Source: Niebla homalea (lineage: Eukaryota > Ascomycota > Lecanoromycetes > Lecanorales > Ramalinaceae). From it: a stretch of 64,000 bases of DNA. The notes beneath the pieces were generated by a model. That model did not search any database. It was given only the letters and a program-made list of their open reading frames with translations, and had not been told where the DNA came from. Positions 11,074 through 21,247 of the stretch are shown here, piece by piece. Within the stretch, counting starts at the first letter, position 1. Each line of letters starts with the position of its first letter. The DNA is taken from contig JAHGAU010000010.1 in assembly GCA_019925105.1 (NCBI GenBank), positions 1,116,001 through 1,180,000 of the forward strand, read 5' to 3'. The translations under genes and the position numbers were made by a program.

Positions 11074-11079
11074 CCTCGG
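11074..11079 (+). promoter_or_regulatory. CCTCGG hexamer upstream of fox2 (distal)
   Basis: CCTCGG lies about 95 bp before the fox2 ATG. This hexamer is the core recognised by FarA/FarB and CTF1-type fatty-acid regulators in front of beta-oxidation genes of Aspergillus and Fusarium. Binding here is inferred, not shown. Confidence 0.5.
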
Positions 11080-11141
11080 GTATTTAACATCACGAGTCAG
11101 GCGCTCGAACCTTTCGATGAATACAAAATGACGCCCTCCAG

Positions 11142-11147
11142 CCTCGG
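11142..11147 (+). promoter_or_regulatory. CCTCGG hexamer upstream of fox2 (proximal)
   Basis: Second CCTCGG, 27 bp before the fox2 ATG and 63 bp after the first copy, same orientation. Two copies within 75 bp exceed the roughly one per 2 kb expected by chance on both strands. Confidence 0.5.
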
Positions 11148-11173
11148 CTCATACTCACCGCAGACGTCTCATA

Positions 11174-14048
11174 ATGGAGGAAATCAGGTTTGATGGGCAG
11201 ACCGTCATTGTGACAGGCGCCGGTGGAGGGTAAGACCTCTCCTCTCTGCTATGGTCATGCACAACCCTAAACATCTCGGCACCCAGATTAGGAAGGGCCT
11301 ATTGCCTCTACTTTGGCAGTAAAGGTGCCAACGTCATCGTAAACGACCTTGGAGGCGCCCTCAAGGGTGATGGCCAGTCTTCTAAGGCGGCTGACTCTGT
11401 CGTTGCCGAGATCAAAGCATCGGGAGGCAAGGCAATCCCGAATTACGACAGCGTTGACGATGGAGATCGCATCATCGAGGCTGCTCTGAAAGAATATGGT
11501 CATGTTCATGTCCTCATTAACAATGCGGGTATCTTGCGAGACGTGGCTTTCAAGAACATGTCGGATGCCGACTGGGATCTGGTGATTCAGGTCCACATCA
11601 GAGGTAGCTACAAGGTACGGACGCGGTATTGGAAGATCATGCTCGATGACGTGAATACTAAGAGCAACAGTGTACGAAAGCCGCCTGGCCGTACTTTCGA
11701 AAACAGAAGTATGGTCGGATTATAAACACATCGTCTGCCGCGGGCCTGTTTGGGGCCTACGGCCAATGCAATTATTCAGGTAGGGTAGCGTGCTCTTTTA
11801 CCATCGGCGCGGCTAGCTAATCAACACAGCTGCTAAGCTGTCCCAGGTGGGATTTACGGAAACATTGGCTAAAGAGGGTTACAAATATAACATTCTCTGC
11901 AACGTGATCGCTCCAATCGCAGCAAGCAGAATGACGCAAACCGTCATGCCGCCGGAGATTCTTGAAAACCTGAAACCGGAGTGGGTGGTTCCGCTTGTTG
12001 CTATCCTTACCCATTCATCAAACAAGCATGAGACAGGCTCTATCTTTGAGGTAGGCGGTGGACATGTAGCTAAACTACGATGGGAGCGCGCCAAAGGTGC
12101 GTTGCTCAAAACAGGGCCAAGCTTGACTCCTGGAGCCATCATGAAGCAGTGGGATCGCGTCAACGATTTCTCAGTTCCAGATTATCCTAGCAGCCTGGCA
12201 GATTTCATGACATTGCTCGAAGAAGCCGAAAAACTTGGCGTCAACGACCCTGGAGAGCACGTTGATCTGACGGGGCGAGTAGCTCTGGTCACTGGTGCCG
12301 GAGGAGGGTTGGGCCGTGCTTACGCCCTGGCTTTTGCGAAACACGGTGCCGCGGTCGTTGTGAATGACTTGGTAGATCCTGAAAGGGTGGTACAAGAGAT
12401 TCGCCAAATGGGTGGTCAAGCAGTGGGGATTAAGGCTTCTGCGGAAGATGGCGACACTGTTGTGAAAGCTGCCATTGACGCCTTTGGCAGGCTCGACTGT
12501 CTTGTGAACAATGCAGGCATTTTGAGAGACCGAGCTTTTGCGAACATGGAAGATCAGCTATGGGATCAAGTCATTGCAGTCCATCTGAGGGGCACTTTCA
12601 AAACGACCAAAGCCGCTTGGCCATTCCTTCTCAAACAAAAGTACGGCCGCATCGTCAACACCACAAGTACGAGCGGTATCTATGGCAACTTTGGTCAAGC
12701 AAATTACGCGGCGGCCAAACTTGGTATACTGGGATTCTCTCGTGCATTAGCTCGTGAGGGCGCAAAGTACAACATCAATGTGAACACGATTGCGCCCAAT
12801 GCGGGGACCAACATGACAAGAAGCGTGTTGCCAGAAGAGATGGTGCAAGCCTTTAAGCCAGAGCAAGTCGCACCGGTGGTGATTGCCTTGTGCTCTGACA
12901 AGGTGCCCCAGCCCTCTACTGGTGGCCTGTACGAGGTGGGTAGCGGTTGGCATGCTCGGACGAGGTGGCAACGTAGTGGCGGACATGGCTTTCCCATTGA
13001 TGTCAGCCTTACTCCTGAAGCCGTTTTCAAGGCTTGGAACGCGATCATTGATTTCGAGGACGGACGGACCGACCATCCCGAGGACAGTATGGACGGCCTG
13101 AGAAGTATCATGCGAAACATGGAAAATAGGTCCAGTCCTCACGGACGACCCGATGCTGAAGCGTCGCAGTATCTTGATAACATAAGCAAGGCCAAAGACT
13201 TGGATGCCCATGGCACTGTATTCGAATACGACGACAGGGACGTCATCTTGTACAATCTTAGCCTTGGAGCTAAGCGCTCCGACCTTCCGCTTGTGTATGA
13301 GGGTTCAGATTCTTTTCAGGCTCTCCCCACCTTCGGAGTGGTGCCCCCGTTTAGAGCAGAAACACCGTGGAATGTGGACGAATTGATGCCGAATTTCTCG
13401 CCGACGATGCTGCTGCATGGCGAGCAATACCTCGAGATTCGCAAATTCCCAATCCCAACGGGGGCCAAGCTTGTGAGTTATCCAAGGCTTGTGGACGTAC
13501 TGGACAAGGGCAAGTCTGCTGTTATGGTGTCCGGAAGCACCACAAAGGTTGCAGCGACTGGTGAGGACGTCTTCTACAATGAATCTTCGGCCGTCATCCG
13601 TGGCAGCGGTGGCTTTGGTGGGCCGAGCAAAGGTGCAGATCGAGGGGCAGCAACGGCAGCATACAGGCCCCCCTCCAGGCAGCCCGACGCGACAGTCGAA
13701 GAAGCTACGACGAACGTCCAAGCCGCGATGTACCGCCTCAATGGCGATCGCAATCCACTACATATAGACCCCGAATTCTCCAAGGCTGGTGGCTTCAAAA
13801 CGCCAATCCTGCACGGATTGTGCTTTTTTGGGATCAGCGGCAAACACATTTTCCAAACGTACGGACCATTCCGGAATATCAAGGTACGATTTGCAGGGGT
13901 TGTGTTACCAGGGCAGACATTAAGGACCCAGATGTGGAAAGAGGGCAATGTGATAATATTCCAGACGATGGTAGTCGAAACGGGAAAATTATGCATTGCT
14001 GGGGCTGGTGCGGAGCTGCTGAAGGATGGCAATGGACCAAGAATATGA
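11174..14048 (+). CDS. FOX2: Peroxisomal multifunctional beta-oxidation protein (2-enoyl-CoA hydratase 2 / 3-hydroxyacyl-CoA dehydrogenase)
   Basis: Exons 11174-11229, 11287-11614, 11671-11779 and 11830-14048 give 903 aa, the family's usual length. Three parts are seen. SDR domain 1 (about 1-300) has the nucleotide motif [12 protein letters not shown], and catalytic YSAAK (Tyr163, Lys167). SDR domain 2 (about 310-610) has [21 protein letters not shown] and YAAAK. The C-terminal MaoC/hot-dog hydratase 2 domain has [13 protein letters not shown] and [11 protein letters not shown], which carry the Asp/His catalytic pair. The enzyme hydrates trans-2-enoyl-CoA and oxidises (3R)-hydroxyacyl-CoA in the peroxisome. 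The C-terminus is GPRI, not a canonical SKL-type PTS1. A FarA/CTF1-like regulator gene follows 371 bp downstream, and two CCTCGG motifs precede the start. Confidence 0.95.
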
Positions 14049-14419
14049 AAGCAGATGGGTCTCTAGAAATGTTATTGTTATAAAATTGGCCTTGCAAGAT
14101 AGCTTTTTATTTTCCCCATTTGGCTTAGAAATCACCACCTAAAAAGCGGGACTTTGCAATGACACTCCGTGCTGCCATCTTAGGAAGCATAAAAGCATAG
14201 TGTTGCCGTTCATTTGGACTACCTCGTGCCAAGATATCCATGCGTGGGGCGAACACTCCAAGTGACTGGCACCATTGGAGAACACTTAGTACCCTCCTCA
14301 CAGGCAAGAGACACCTAACTGACCCTCTTGAAAATTTCCACAGTTGCAAGGGCGCTTCAGCTGCACTGCATCTCCGCTGCTCGTTGAATACAAGTATATT
14401 CCCCTCACTATTTCGCAGC
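14049..14419. other. Intergenic between fox2 and the Zn2Cys6 gene
   Basis: Contains the fox2 3' end and the presumed promoter and 5' UTR of the downstream regulator. A minus-strand frame of 183 codons at 14125-14676 overlaps the regulator's first exons and has no recognisable motif, so it is not called. Confidence 0.6.
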
Positions 14420-17400
14420 ATGAGCGCGACCCCAGGGTCAGAAGCCCGACCGGCCGCTGCACCACCGAACCAGACCCCAGGCCACCCAAGTTTTAGGAGG
14501 TAATCGTACACTTGTTGGCGCATGCATTGCCTCCACGCGGTGTAGATGCTGGGCCATGCTGACAACCTTTCGTGTAAACCAGACAGCGGGCCAGCAGAGC
14601 ATGTCAGGTGAGTGAAGACGTCTTTATTGGAGCAGGTTTCCGTTATCGTTCGCGTTGACTCGGTCTTGTTCATCACCTCGGCTCAAAAACGAAGCTTGAC
14701 CACACCTCCGGAATGACGTGCCCTTCTCTAGTCATCAGTTGTTACACAAGCGACGGAGGATCATTGATACTCTGGTCGTGCTTACTGATGTGCTTGTTCA
14801 TCAGACCTGCCATAGTCGCAAGGTTCGCTGCGATGCCGCCTCGCTTGGTGTTCCCTGCACCAATTGCGTGGCATTCTCCATCGAGTGCAAGATTCCTGCG
14901 CCCAAGAGGAAGAAGGCTGGCAAATCCAAGGACTCTGACAGGTGAGCACTTAGGCGTCGCCTTGCTTCCTGCTTAGACTCTTCCACTGCACTGCATCTAA
15001 CCTTGCCAGCGAACGAGCCGAATCCGTCGCTGGGAATTCCCCCTCAGCTGTAGAGCCCCCTGCAGGGTATGAGTTCGACCCCAGCCGGCCGTCCGACTAT
15101 AATATTCATGATGGCATGCCCGTCACCTCTCTCTCGAGCGCCCAAACGGCTCAGCAGGGAACCCAGAACTTCCACTACACTCACTTCATGAAACCGAAAT
15201 TTGCAAGAGCCCCAATCAAGGAAGCTGGGAGGGTAGCATACCTGGGCGAATCTTCCAACCTTTCTCTGCTTGTACACGACCGGCATGGTACTACCGATGT
15301 TGTGCACTATCCCTTGCCAGACTCAATCAAAGGCACGAGGTCCCGAATCACAGAGCTCGACAACCTCGAGATGGAAATACTGCACCAACGGGGCGCTTTC
15401 TTGCTTCCTCCCAGAGCCCTCTGCGACGAGCTTGTAGATTCCTTCTTCAACTGGATAGCGCCAGTGGTACCCGTCATTAACAAGAGCAGGTTCATTGCAC
15501 GGTATAAGGATAGCAAGAATCCTCCGTCGCTATTGCTGCTGCAGGCAATACTGCTGGCCGGCTCGAGGGTTTGCACCAACCCTCAATTGATGGATTCCAA
15601 TGGTTCCACCACGCCAGCCGCAATGACTTTTTACAAGCGGGCCAAGGCTCTCTACGACGCCAATTACGAGGACGACAGAGTGACCATTGTGCAAGCGTTG
15701 ATCCTGATGGGCTGGTACTGGGAAGGGCCTGAGGATGTCACGAAGAATGTGTTCTATTGGACCAGAGTAGCTACTGTCGTGGCTCAAGGATCGGGCATGC
15801 ACCGTAGCGTCGAACAATCACAGCTCAGCAGACCCGATAAAAGGTTGTGGAAGCGAATCTGGTGGACCCTTTTCACCCGCGACCGCTCCGTTGCAGTCGC
15901 CCTCGGTCGACCAGTCCACATAAATACTGACGACTCTGATGTCGAAATGCTAATCGAAGATGACTTCATCGAGGATGAAGGCGACCAGCCAGCCAAATAC
16001 CCGCCCGACAACGTCCACGTCCAATTCTTCCTCCAATATGTACGGTTGACAGAGATCATGGGCTTGGTGCTCTCGCAGCAATACTCAGTCGCCTCGAAAG
16101 CACGAAGGCAGAATGCAATCGATCTCACGCACAGCGACATGGCACTAGCAGATTGGCTGCAGAATTGTCCCAAAGAGGTATACTGGGAAAGGCCAAAGCA
16201 TAATTTCTGGTCCGCTTTGCTGCATGCAAATTATTAGTAGGTCGGGTGTCACCCGTAGCGGGTGCTTTGCAAATCTGTCTAACGTTGGCCAGCACCACAT
16301 TGTGCCTGCTGCATCGTGCACACATGCCGCCGGCAACGTCAGATGGCAATGCCCAGGACAATGGGTACCCTACAGATGCCGCGTACCCATCAAGGAACAT
16401 TGCTTTCCAAGCCGCTGGAATGATCACCTCCATCATTGAACATCTCCAGGTCTCAGATGAACTCAAGTTCACGCCAGCTTTCATGTGAGCCCTTCAGCTC
16501 TGGCAGCTACCAAAACTAACACCACACAAGCGTCTACAGCCTATTTTCGGCCCTGATCATGCACGTATATCAGATGCGATCTTCTGTGCCGTCCGTGGTA
16601 ACGGCGACGCAAGAGAGACTGCAAGTGTGCATGAATGCGCTGAAGGAAGTCTCCAAGGTCTGGTTGGTTGCAAAAATGGTGCATACTTTGTTTGAATCCA
16701 TTCTTGGGAACAAGACGTTGGAGGACAAACTTCAAAAGGCAGCAGGGCGTCGGCACAAGAAGCCTCGAGTCGAGACTCGTCCTGCAGGCGATAAGGACGA
16801 CGCCGCAGGCAATCAGCCGAAACGCAAGTATTCTGACATGGAAGTGGGCTTACCCAACGGTCCGCCAGTGCCCCAAGTTTCGTACGAACGCTCAAGGCCG
16901 CAGACGCCAGCAGTAACCCCGCAACGGGATATGGGGCAGCAAGGCGCATCATCAATGGTACCAATGGCCGCACCGCCGGCGACAGATGGCATACGCCCGT
17001 CTCAACAAGATGCTTTCATGGGCAGCTCCCGCAATCCTACCAGACCTCCAACCCCATTCAACGGCAATTACTCGATGCCCGCGACTCCTCCTGATCTCTA
17101 CCTGGTCACACGGGAGTCCCCACACATATCCCAGCAGATGTGGGAGAACTTCCAACCCGGATACCTGTTTCCCGAGAACAGTAACATCTCGATGCCTCCA
17201 TATTCAAATGACCAGCCGCTAGACCCACAATTACAGATGCAGCCTTCCACCTTACTGCAGCCGCCAGTGCAGGGTCACCAGCAGCTCTCCCGAGGATCCG
17301 TCGGCCTTCATGGGGGCATGCAGCCAGGCTGGCAGGACACCTTTCCTGGCGGTCACAGTCCCGAGGACCAATGGAGCCAGAGCAATCGAGACCAGGGAGC

Positions 17401-17541
17401 GGTTGCACCAACCACCCTGAACGTGGATGATTGGTGAGGCAGCTGATGGTTATCCCCTTTCCAGCACCTCACTGACACCGTCGCAGGTATCAGTTCTTTG
17501 GCATCAATGGTAACATGGGCGAGATGCACCCTGAAATGTAG
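14420..17541 (+). CDS. Zn(II)2Cys6 transcription factor, FarA/CTF1-like fatty-acid regulator
   Basis: Seven exons: 14420-14499, 14583-14607, 14805-14941, 15010-16236, 16293-16484, 16531-17433 and 17487-17541, 872 aa. Every junction keeps frame. The zinc cluster is canonical C-x2-C-x6-C-x8-C-x2-C-x6-C at Cys34, 37, 44, 53, 56 and 63 (RACQTCHSRKVRCD, PCTNC). It appears only after removing the 197-bp intron lying between Cys34 and Cys37. A basic tail (APKRKKAGK) follows. The middle contains a Fungal_trans domain (about 150-450; RLWKRIWWTLFTRDRSVAVALGRP). The C-terminal 200 residues are Gln/Pro-rich. The RACQTCHSRKVRC form of the cluster resembles FarA and CTF1alpha, nuclear activators responding to fatty acids that bind CCTCGG; FarB/CTF1beta-type cannot be excluded. 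Position beside fox2 supports a role in fatty-acid catabolism. Confidence 0.85.
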
Positions 17542-18331
17542 ATATGAAAGTGATGGTTAATCTGGTCGAGCGATCAAGGTGGTAGAATGTAGCTGCGCTC
17601 CTCCAGCTCATCGGCCCCAGAGGGCGATGCTAGGTCTATACTGAAAGTGTGTCGTGCGATGTGATGAAGAGGGCGGAGGCGCATTGAGCAGCTTGCTATT
17701 TACTTCCTCCAGCCAACTGGTGGATGATTGCACAATATCGTGAGGAGTCTTGCCTGAGGACGAAGGCAAATGATCACGTACTTAAACAGTCGGATGACGG
17801 GATGTAGTTGCTACACCGGACCTGATCTTCCCTTCGACTGCCTTCAAACTTTTGACCTCCAAATTCTTGACCTTGGCCAGAGTCGAGTGCCGACTTTGCT
17901 ATTGGCGATTAAGGAGTAGACCTATCCTGCGTTGTAAAATGTGCGAGACGAAACCTGGATCCTGTGTAGGTAGTCAAGCACCACAGACGGCGGGCGGCAG
18001 GTCATCAAGGCAGGCAGACGGCAGCTGATTGTGGGGTTCCGAGCCTTCCCTAAAACCTCCCTCCGAGAGGACAAAAACATACAAGAACAACAACGACGAG
18101 GACGACGATAAGCAGCAATCGCACTCAATGCATGACGGATCCTATCGATTCCGCCCACCGTGATCAGACCGCGCCGCTATCTTCTTCTTGTCGTTCAGCA
18201 CCATGGAGCGAATTGCCAAACATGGTCTCCGTCTCATTCTTACCTAGGTTCAATATCTGCATCTTCAAATCGGCCTGTGTTCGCCGTTGCAATCGCATGT
18301 CTTCGAAGCGCGCCGCTTGGCTGCTGTAGCC
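17542..18331. other. Intergenic, upstream of the LysM gene
   Basis: About 790 bp of ordinary composition between two plus-strand genes. It should hold the regulator's 3' UTR and the LysM gene promoter and 5' leader. A purine-rich run (GAACAACAACGACGAGGACG) lies near 18090. Only short frames without motifs are present; I see no gene. Confidence 0.6.
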
Positions 18332-20065
18332 ATGAACAATCCGAGCTCCGCTGTCCCGGCTTCACTCCGACCTAGGAACGTGCAGCGCACACTCAACCGG
18401 AATGAAGATGATCGCCCTTCAGCCCGTTCCCTGGCTCCCCACGCCCATAGTGGGCCAAGCTCAACCCCTCCGTCAAGGTCAACTTCCTCCCGACTTCGAC
18501 CTTCTCCCTCTGATTCGTCCAATTCGCCCTCCGAATTACCAAGGTCACGGAGTAGTAGTCGCTTCCTAGGTGTGCCTGCCATGTTGGGATCGCAGCCTAC
18601 GACCTTATCTAGCTCTGCTACTGGCATCTGGGGTAGCTCCTGGTCCTCGCTGCGCGAAATAGCCTCTGACCTTATTGGGACCGACATCTCCAGAGCAGCA
18701 AGCCCCGGTGGTTCGCCGCTACGGAAACGGAAGCCCTTCGATTCTGCGCAAGGTCAAAGTAGCGGTCATGCTCCAGCCCAATGGGGGCCTGCAGCACCTT
18801 CGCATCGGTTACTTGCTTTGGGGACAGCAGAGCAGCGGAGGATGGAGGTGGAAGCCAAGAAGCGAGAGAGGCTTCTACTGGCGAACCGACATATTACAGC
18901 CGACACATCGGGGAATTACAAGAGCAGGGATTCCGACGAAACCGATAGAGGGCAGGCATCTCAAGGGCAGAATGGGGATCGAGAGGCTCTTGTATATCTC
19001 CACAAAGTGCAACCCGAGGATACCCTTGCTGGGGTCACAATTAAATTCAATTGCTCAGCAAACGTCTTTCGAAAGGCAAACAGATTGTGGCCGAATGATA
19101 GCATCCAAGTACGCAAAACCGTGGTTCTTCCTGTCGATAATTGTGGCGTCAAAGGTCGAAAGATACCAGATGTCGAGTTACAGGCATATGATCTGGTGGA
19201 GCAGACAGGGAGCAACAGTCCACCTGTCAGTAGACCGCTCCACACACCTTGGGCTGATCTTCAGACGACCCAGATGGCTAGAGGCACGCCTCCTTCGAGC
19301 ATTCCTAGCTCTCCTTCTATATCAGTGTCCCTTTCCAGCCCGGAAGAACGCCCGTGGAGGCACGACTCCTGGGTTAAGATTGACGGCTTCGCCGAACCGG
19401 TCGAAATTGCCAGACTTTCGAGGCGAGCATTGGGATTCTTCCCTCGGAGCAGGCGAAGGTCTGAGAGCTTCTCGGACATCGAGACCCCCTCTGCGTCGCT
19501 CGAACTTCCACGAAGCAGCTTTCAGTCCAGCTTATCTCGCCAGCCGGGTAGATCGCGCTCTGGCTCAAACTCCTATTTCGCCCATCTGCAAGGACCTGGT
19601 GGCGTTGGTACTATGAGTAAAAATGTTCGTAGTCCAGGCCCAGCCAATGATGGCCTGAACAAACTGTTCCCCAATCTGGAGGCAAATGTAGCCCCACCCT
19701 CTTCCCCCGATCCTCAGAACACTTTTCAGGGGTCATCAAATGGCTTCGAGACAATGGGTGGCGCGTTGGAGGGCTGGGTCCGCAAACTAGCAAGCAAGGC
19801 CTCCAGCGGCCTCCAATCTCCAAATCCAGGTGGCGGATCTGCCGCTGGAGACTTGATCGAGCTCAGTGAAGACGCATTTGACTTGGGCTCAGAAAGCCTT
19901 GACGAAGAAGGAGAGGCACGAACCATCTATAGAGAAAAGAGTGAAGACGCATTGCCAGCAACTAGGCTTAGAGAGTGGAGTCCAGAGCAAGAGCGATATT
20001 TGCAAGAGCGATTTTCACCAAGAGGAAGGGTAGTGGGGGAGTCATCACACAAGAAGCGGTCATGA
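18332..20065 (+). CDS. LysM-domain protein, predicted intracellular
   Basis: A single exon gives 577 aa from ATG 18332 (MNNPSS); the frame is open 15 codons further upstream without a better ATG. One LysM domain lies at about 221-268: YLHKVQPEDTLAGVTIKFNCS, then FRKANRLWPNDSI and a VLP end, with typical spacing. The rest is low-complexity Ser/Pro/Arg-rich sequence, plus an acidic patch near the C-terminus (DLIELSEDAFDLGSES). There is no signal peptide or membrane segment, so it is unlike secreted LysM effectors that bind chitin. Fungi and animals have such intracellular LysM proteins (LysMD type) of unknown role. An upstream exon cannot be excluded. Confidence 0.78.
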   Translation: MNNPSSAVPASLRPRNVQRTLNRNEDDRPSARSLAPHAHSGPSSTPPSRSTSSRLRPSPSDSSNSPSELPRSRSSSRFLGVPAMLGSQPTTLSSSATGIWGSSWSSLREIASDLIGTDISRAASPGGSPLRKRKPFDSAQGQSSGHAPAQWGPAAPSHRLLALGTAEQRRMEVEAKKRERLLLANRHITADTSGNYKSRDSDETDRGQASQGQNGDREALVYLHKVQPEDTLAGVTIKFNCSANVFRKANRLWPNDSIQVRKTVVLPVDNCGVKGRKIPDVELQAYDLVEQTGSNSPPVSRPLHTPWADLQTTQMARGTPPSSIPSSPSISVSLSSPEERPWRHDSWVKIDGFAEPVEIARLSRRALGFFPRSRRRSESFSDIETPSASLELPRSSFQSSLSRQPGRSRSGSNSYFAHLQGPGGVGTMSKNVRSPGPANDGLNKLFPNLEANVAPPSSPDPQNTFQGSSNGFETMGGALEGWVRKLASKASSGLQSPNPGGGSAAGDLIELSEDAFDLGSESLDEEGEARTIYREKSEDALPATRLREWSPEQERYLQERFSPRGRVVGESSHKKRS

Positions 20066-21247
20066 CCCGCAGACATAGATCATGGGGAGCTTTTCCTCTG
20101 AACCAACCTCGGAAATGACGCTACTATCACAACTGTAGCCGAATGAGCCATACTCACGCTCGTATTCGGCGAGGTCTTTCTATGCTAATTGCATCACGGG
20201 TTTGGCCATCAAGGCTGTTCATACCCAGTATAATCTGTTCCTGGATTTGTCGAATATGCAAAATCAGGTTTGATCTAATGACTGTGGTAACAACAGGATG
20301 CCAGCGTGAAAGGAAGATGAGAGAATGACGGAGTGAAACTTGCGAGCGACCAACGCACCTCCTAAACATCTGTCTTCCAAAGAGTCTCGCTCCACTAATG
20401 CTCCTCGGCTGATAGCCGGTGCTCTTGAACACCGCAGTATTACACATCACGTAAGCCATGTTGTGCGTGTTATGTTCACCGTGAATCCTACTGTGAAGGT
20501 CTCCAGCTGTAAATCATACTTCAGCGTATTTGGGAATCCCTTATCATCATCCTGTGAAAACATCAAAAACAGCCCGGGTATGGTCAACAAGGAGACGAAC
20601 GATGATGACTCCATCAAGTTGTCCGAAGCTGAAGCTTTGCCGCAATTGACAATTGCAATACTCATGAATATATTGCCGGCATGCTTGGTCTTCCTGCGCA
20701 ATATAGCGAAACATCGACTCTAGTGCTACGCAGGATGTACTGTTCGACGACATGGATGAGTGTCCTCGTTCGATTCTGGCTCCACCCATCGTTCGGAGGT
20801 CCGACGTCACTTCTAGGAGGCTTCGTAGAAGCTTTCGCAGTACGGGACCCTTGAGAGCTCGCAGAATTGGGCCAAAACAGATTTACCCCATGAAGGCTCT
20901 GCGCTTGTGACATCACGGCGCCCTACCATCTCCAGGGCAGGGTCTTAGGAGTCGTAATGACTCTCGAGGGAAAACGGCTGACATGATACATGCACGAAAT
21001 TGGCGTTGGTGCGAGCAAGATTAGCATGAGACATAGACGGTGATATAGACGGTGATTTGTGCATTGTACGCCCGGAATGATGAGTGAGCCTTGCACACAA
21101 GTGAAAGGCGGTGAGGCCTCCGATGTGGGCTTGACAGTAGTATTTGCAACTACGAGGCACCGTATCATATTGTCGGACTCCAAGCTCAAATGCTTGATAT
21201 TCTCACCTATCAGTGGGCGGATGGCTATGCTGAAAGAGGTCTGAGCT
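20066..21247. other. Intergenic between convergent genes
   Basis: About 1.2 kb between the 3' ends of the LysM gene (+) and rad4 (-). Frames of 60-127 codons occur on both strands (for example 20340-20723) but lack motifs, conserved-looking composition or plausible splice partners. Nothing supportable seen. Confidence 0.6.

Noticed and set aside
11174..14048. Fox2 as two tandem short-chain dehydrogenase genes
   Set aside because: The frame is continuous through both SDR domains and the hydratase, matching the known multifunctional protein.
14125..14676. 183-codon minus-strand open frame
   Set aside because: It overlaps the first exons of the zinc-cluster regulator antisense, has no motif and has a composition typical of a shadow frame.
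18675..19616. 313-codon plus-strand open frame
   Set aside because: It overlaps the LysM gene in another frame; the LysM frame has the domain and this one has none.
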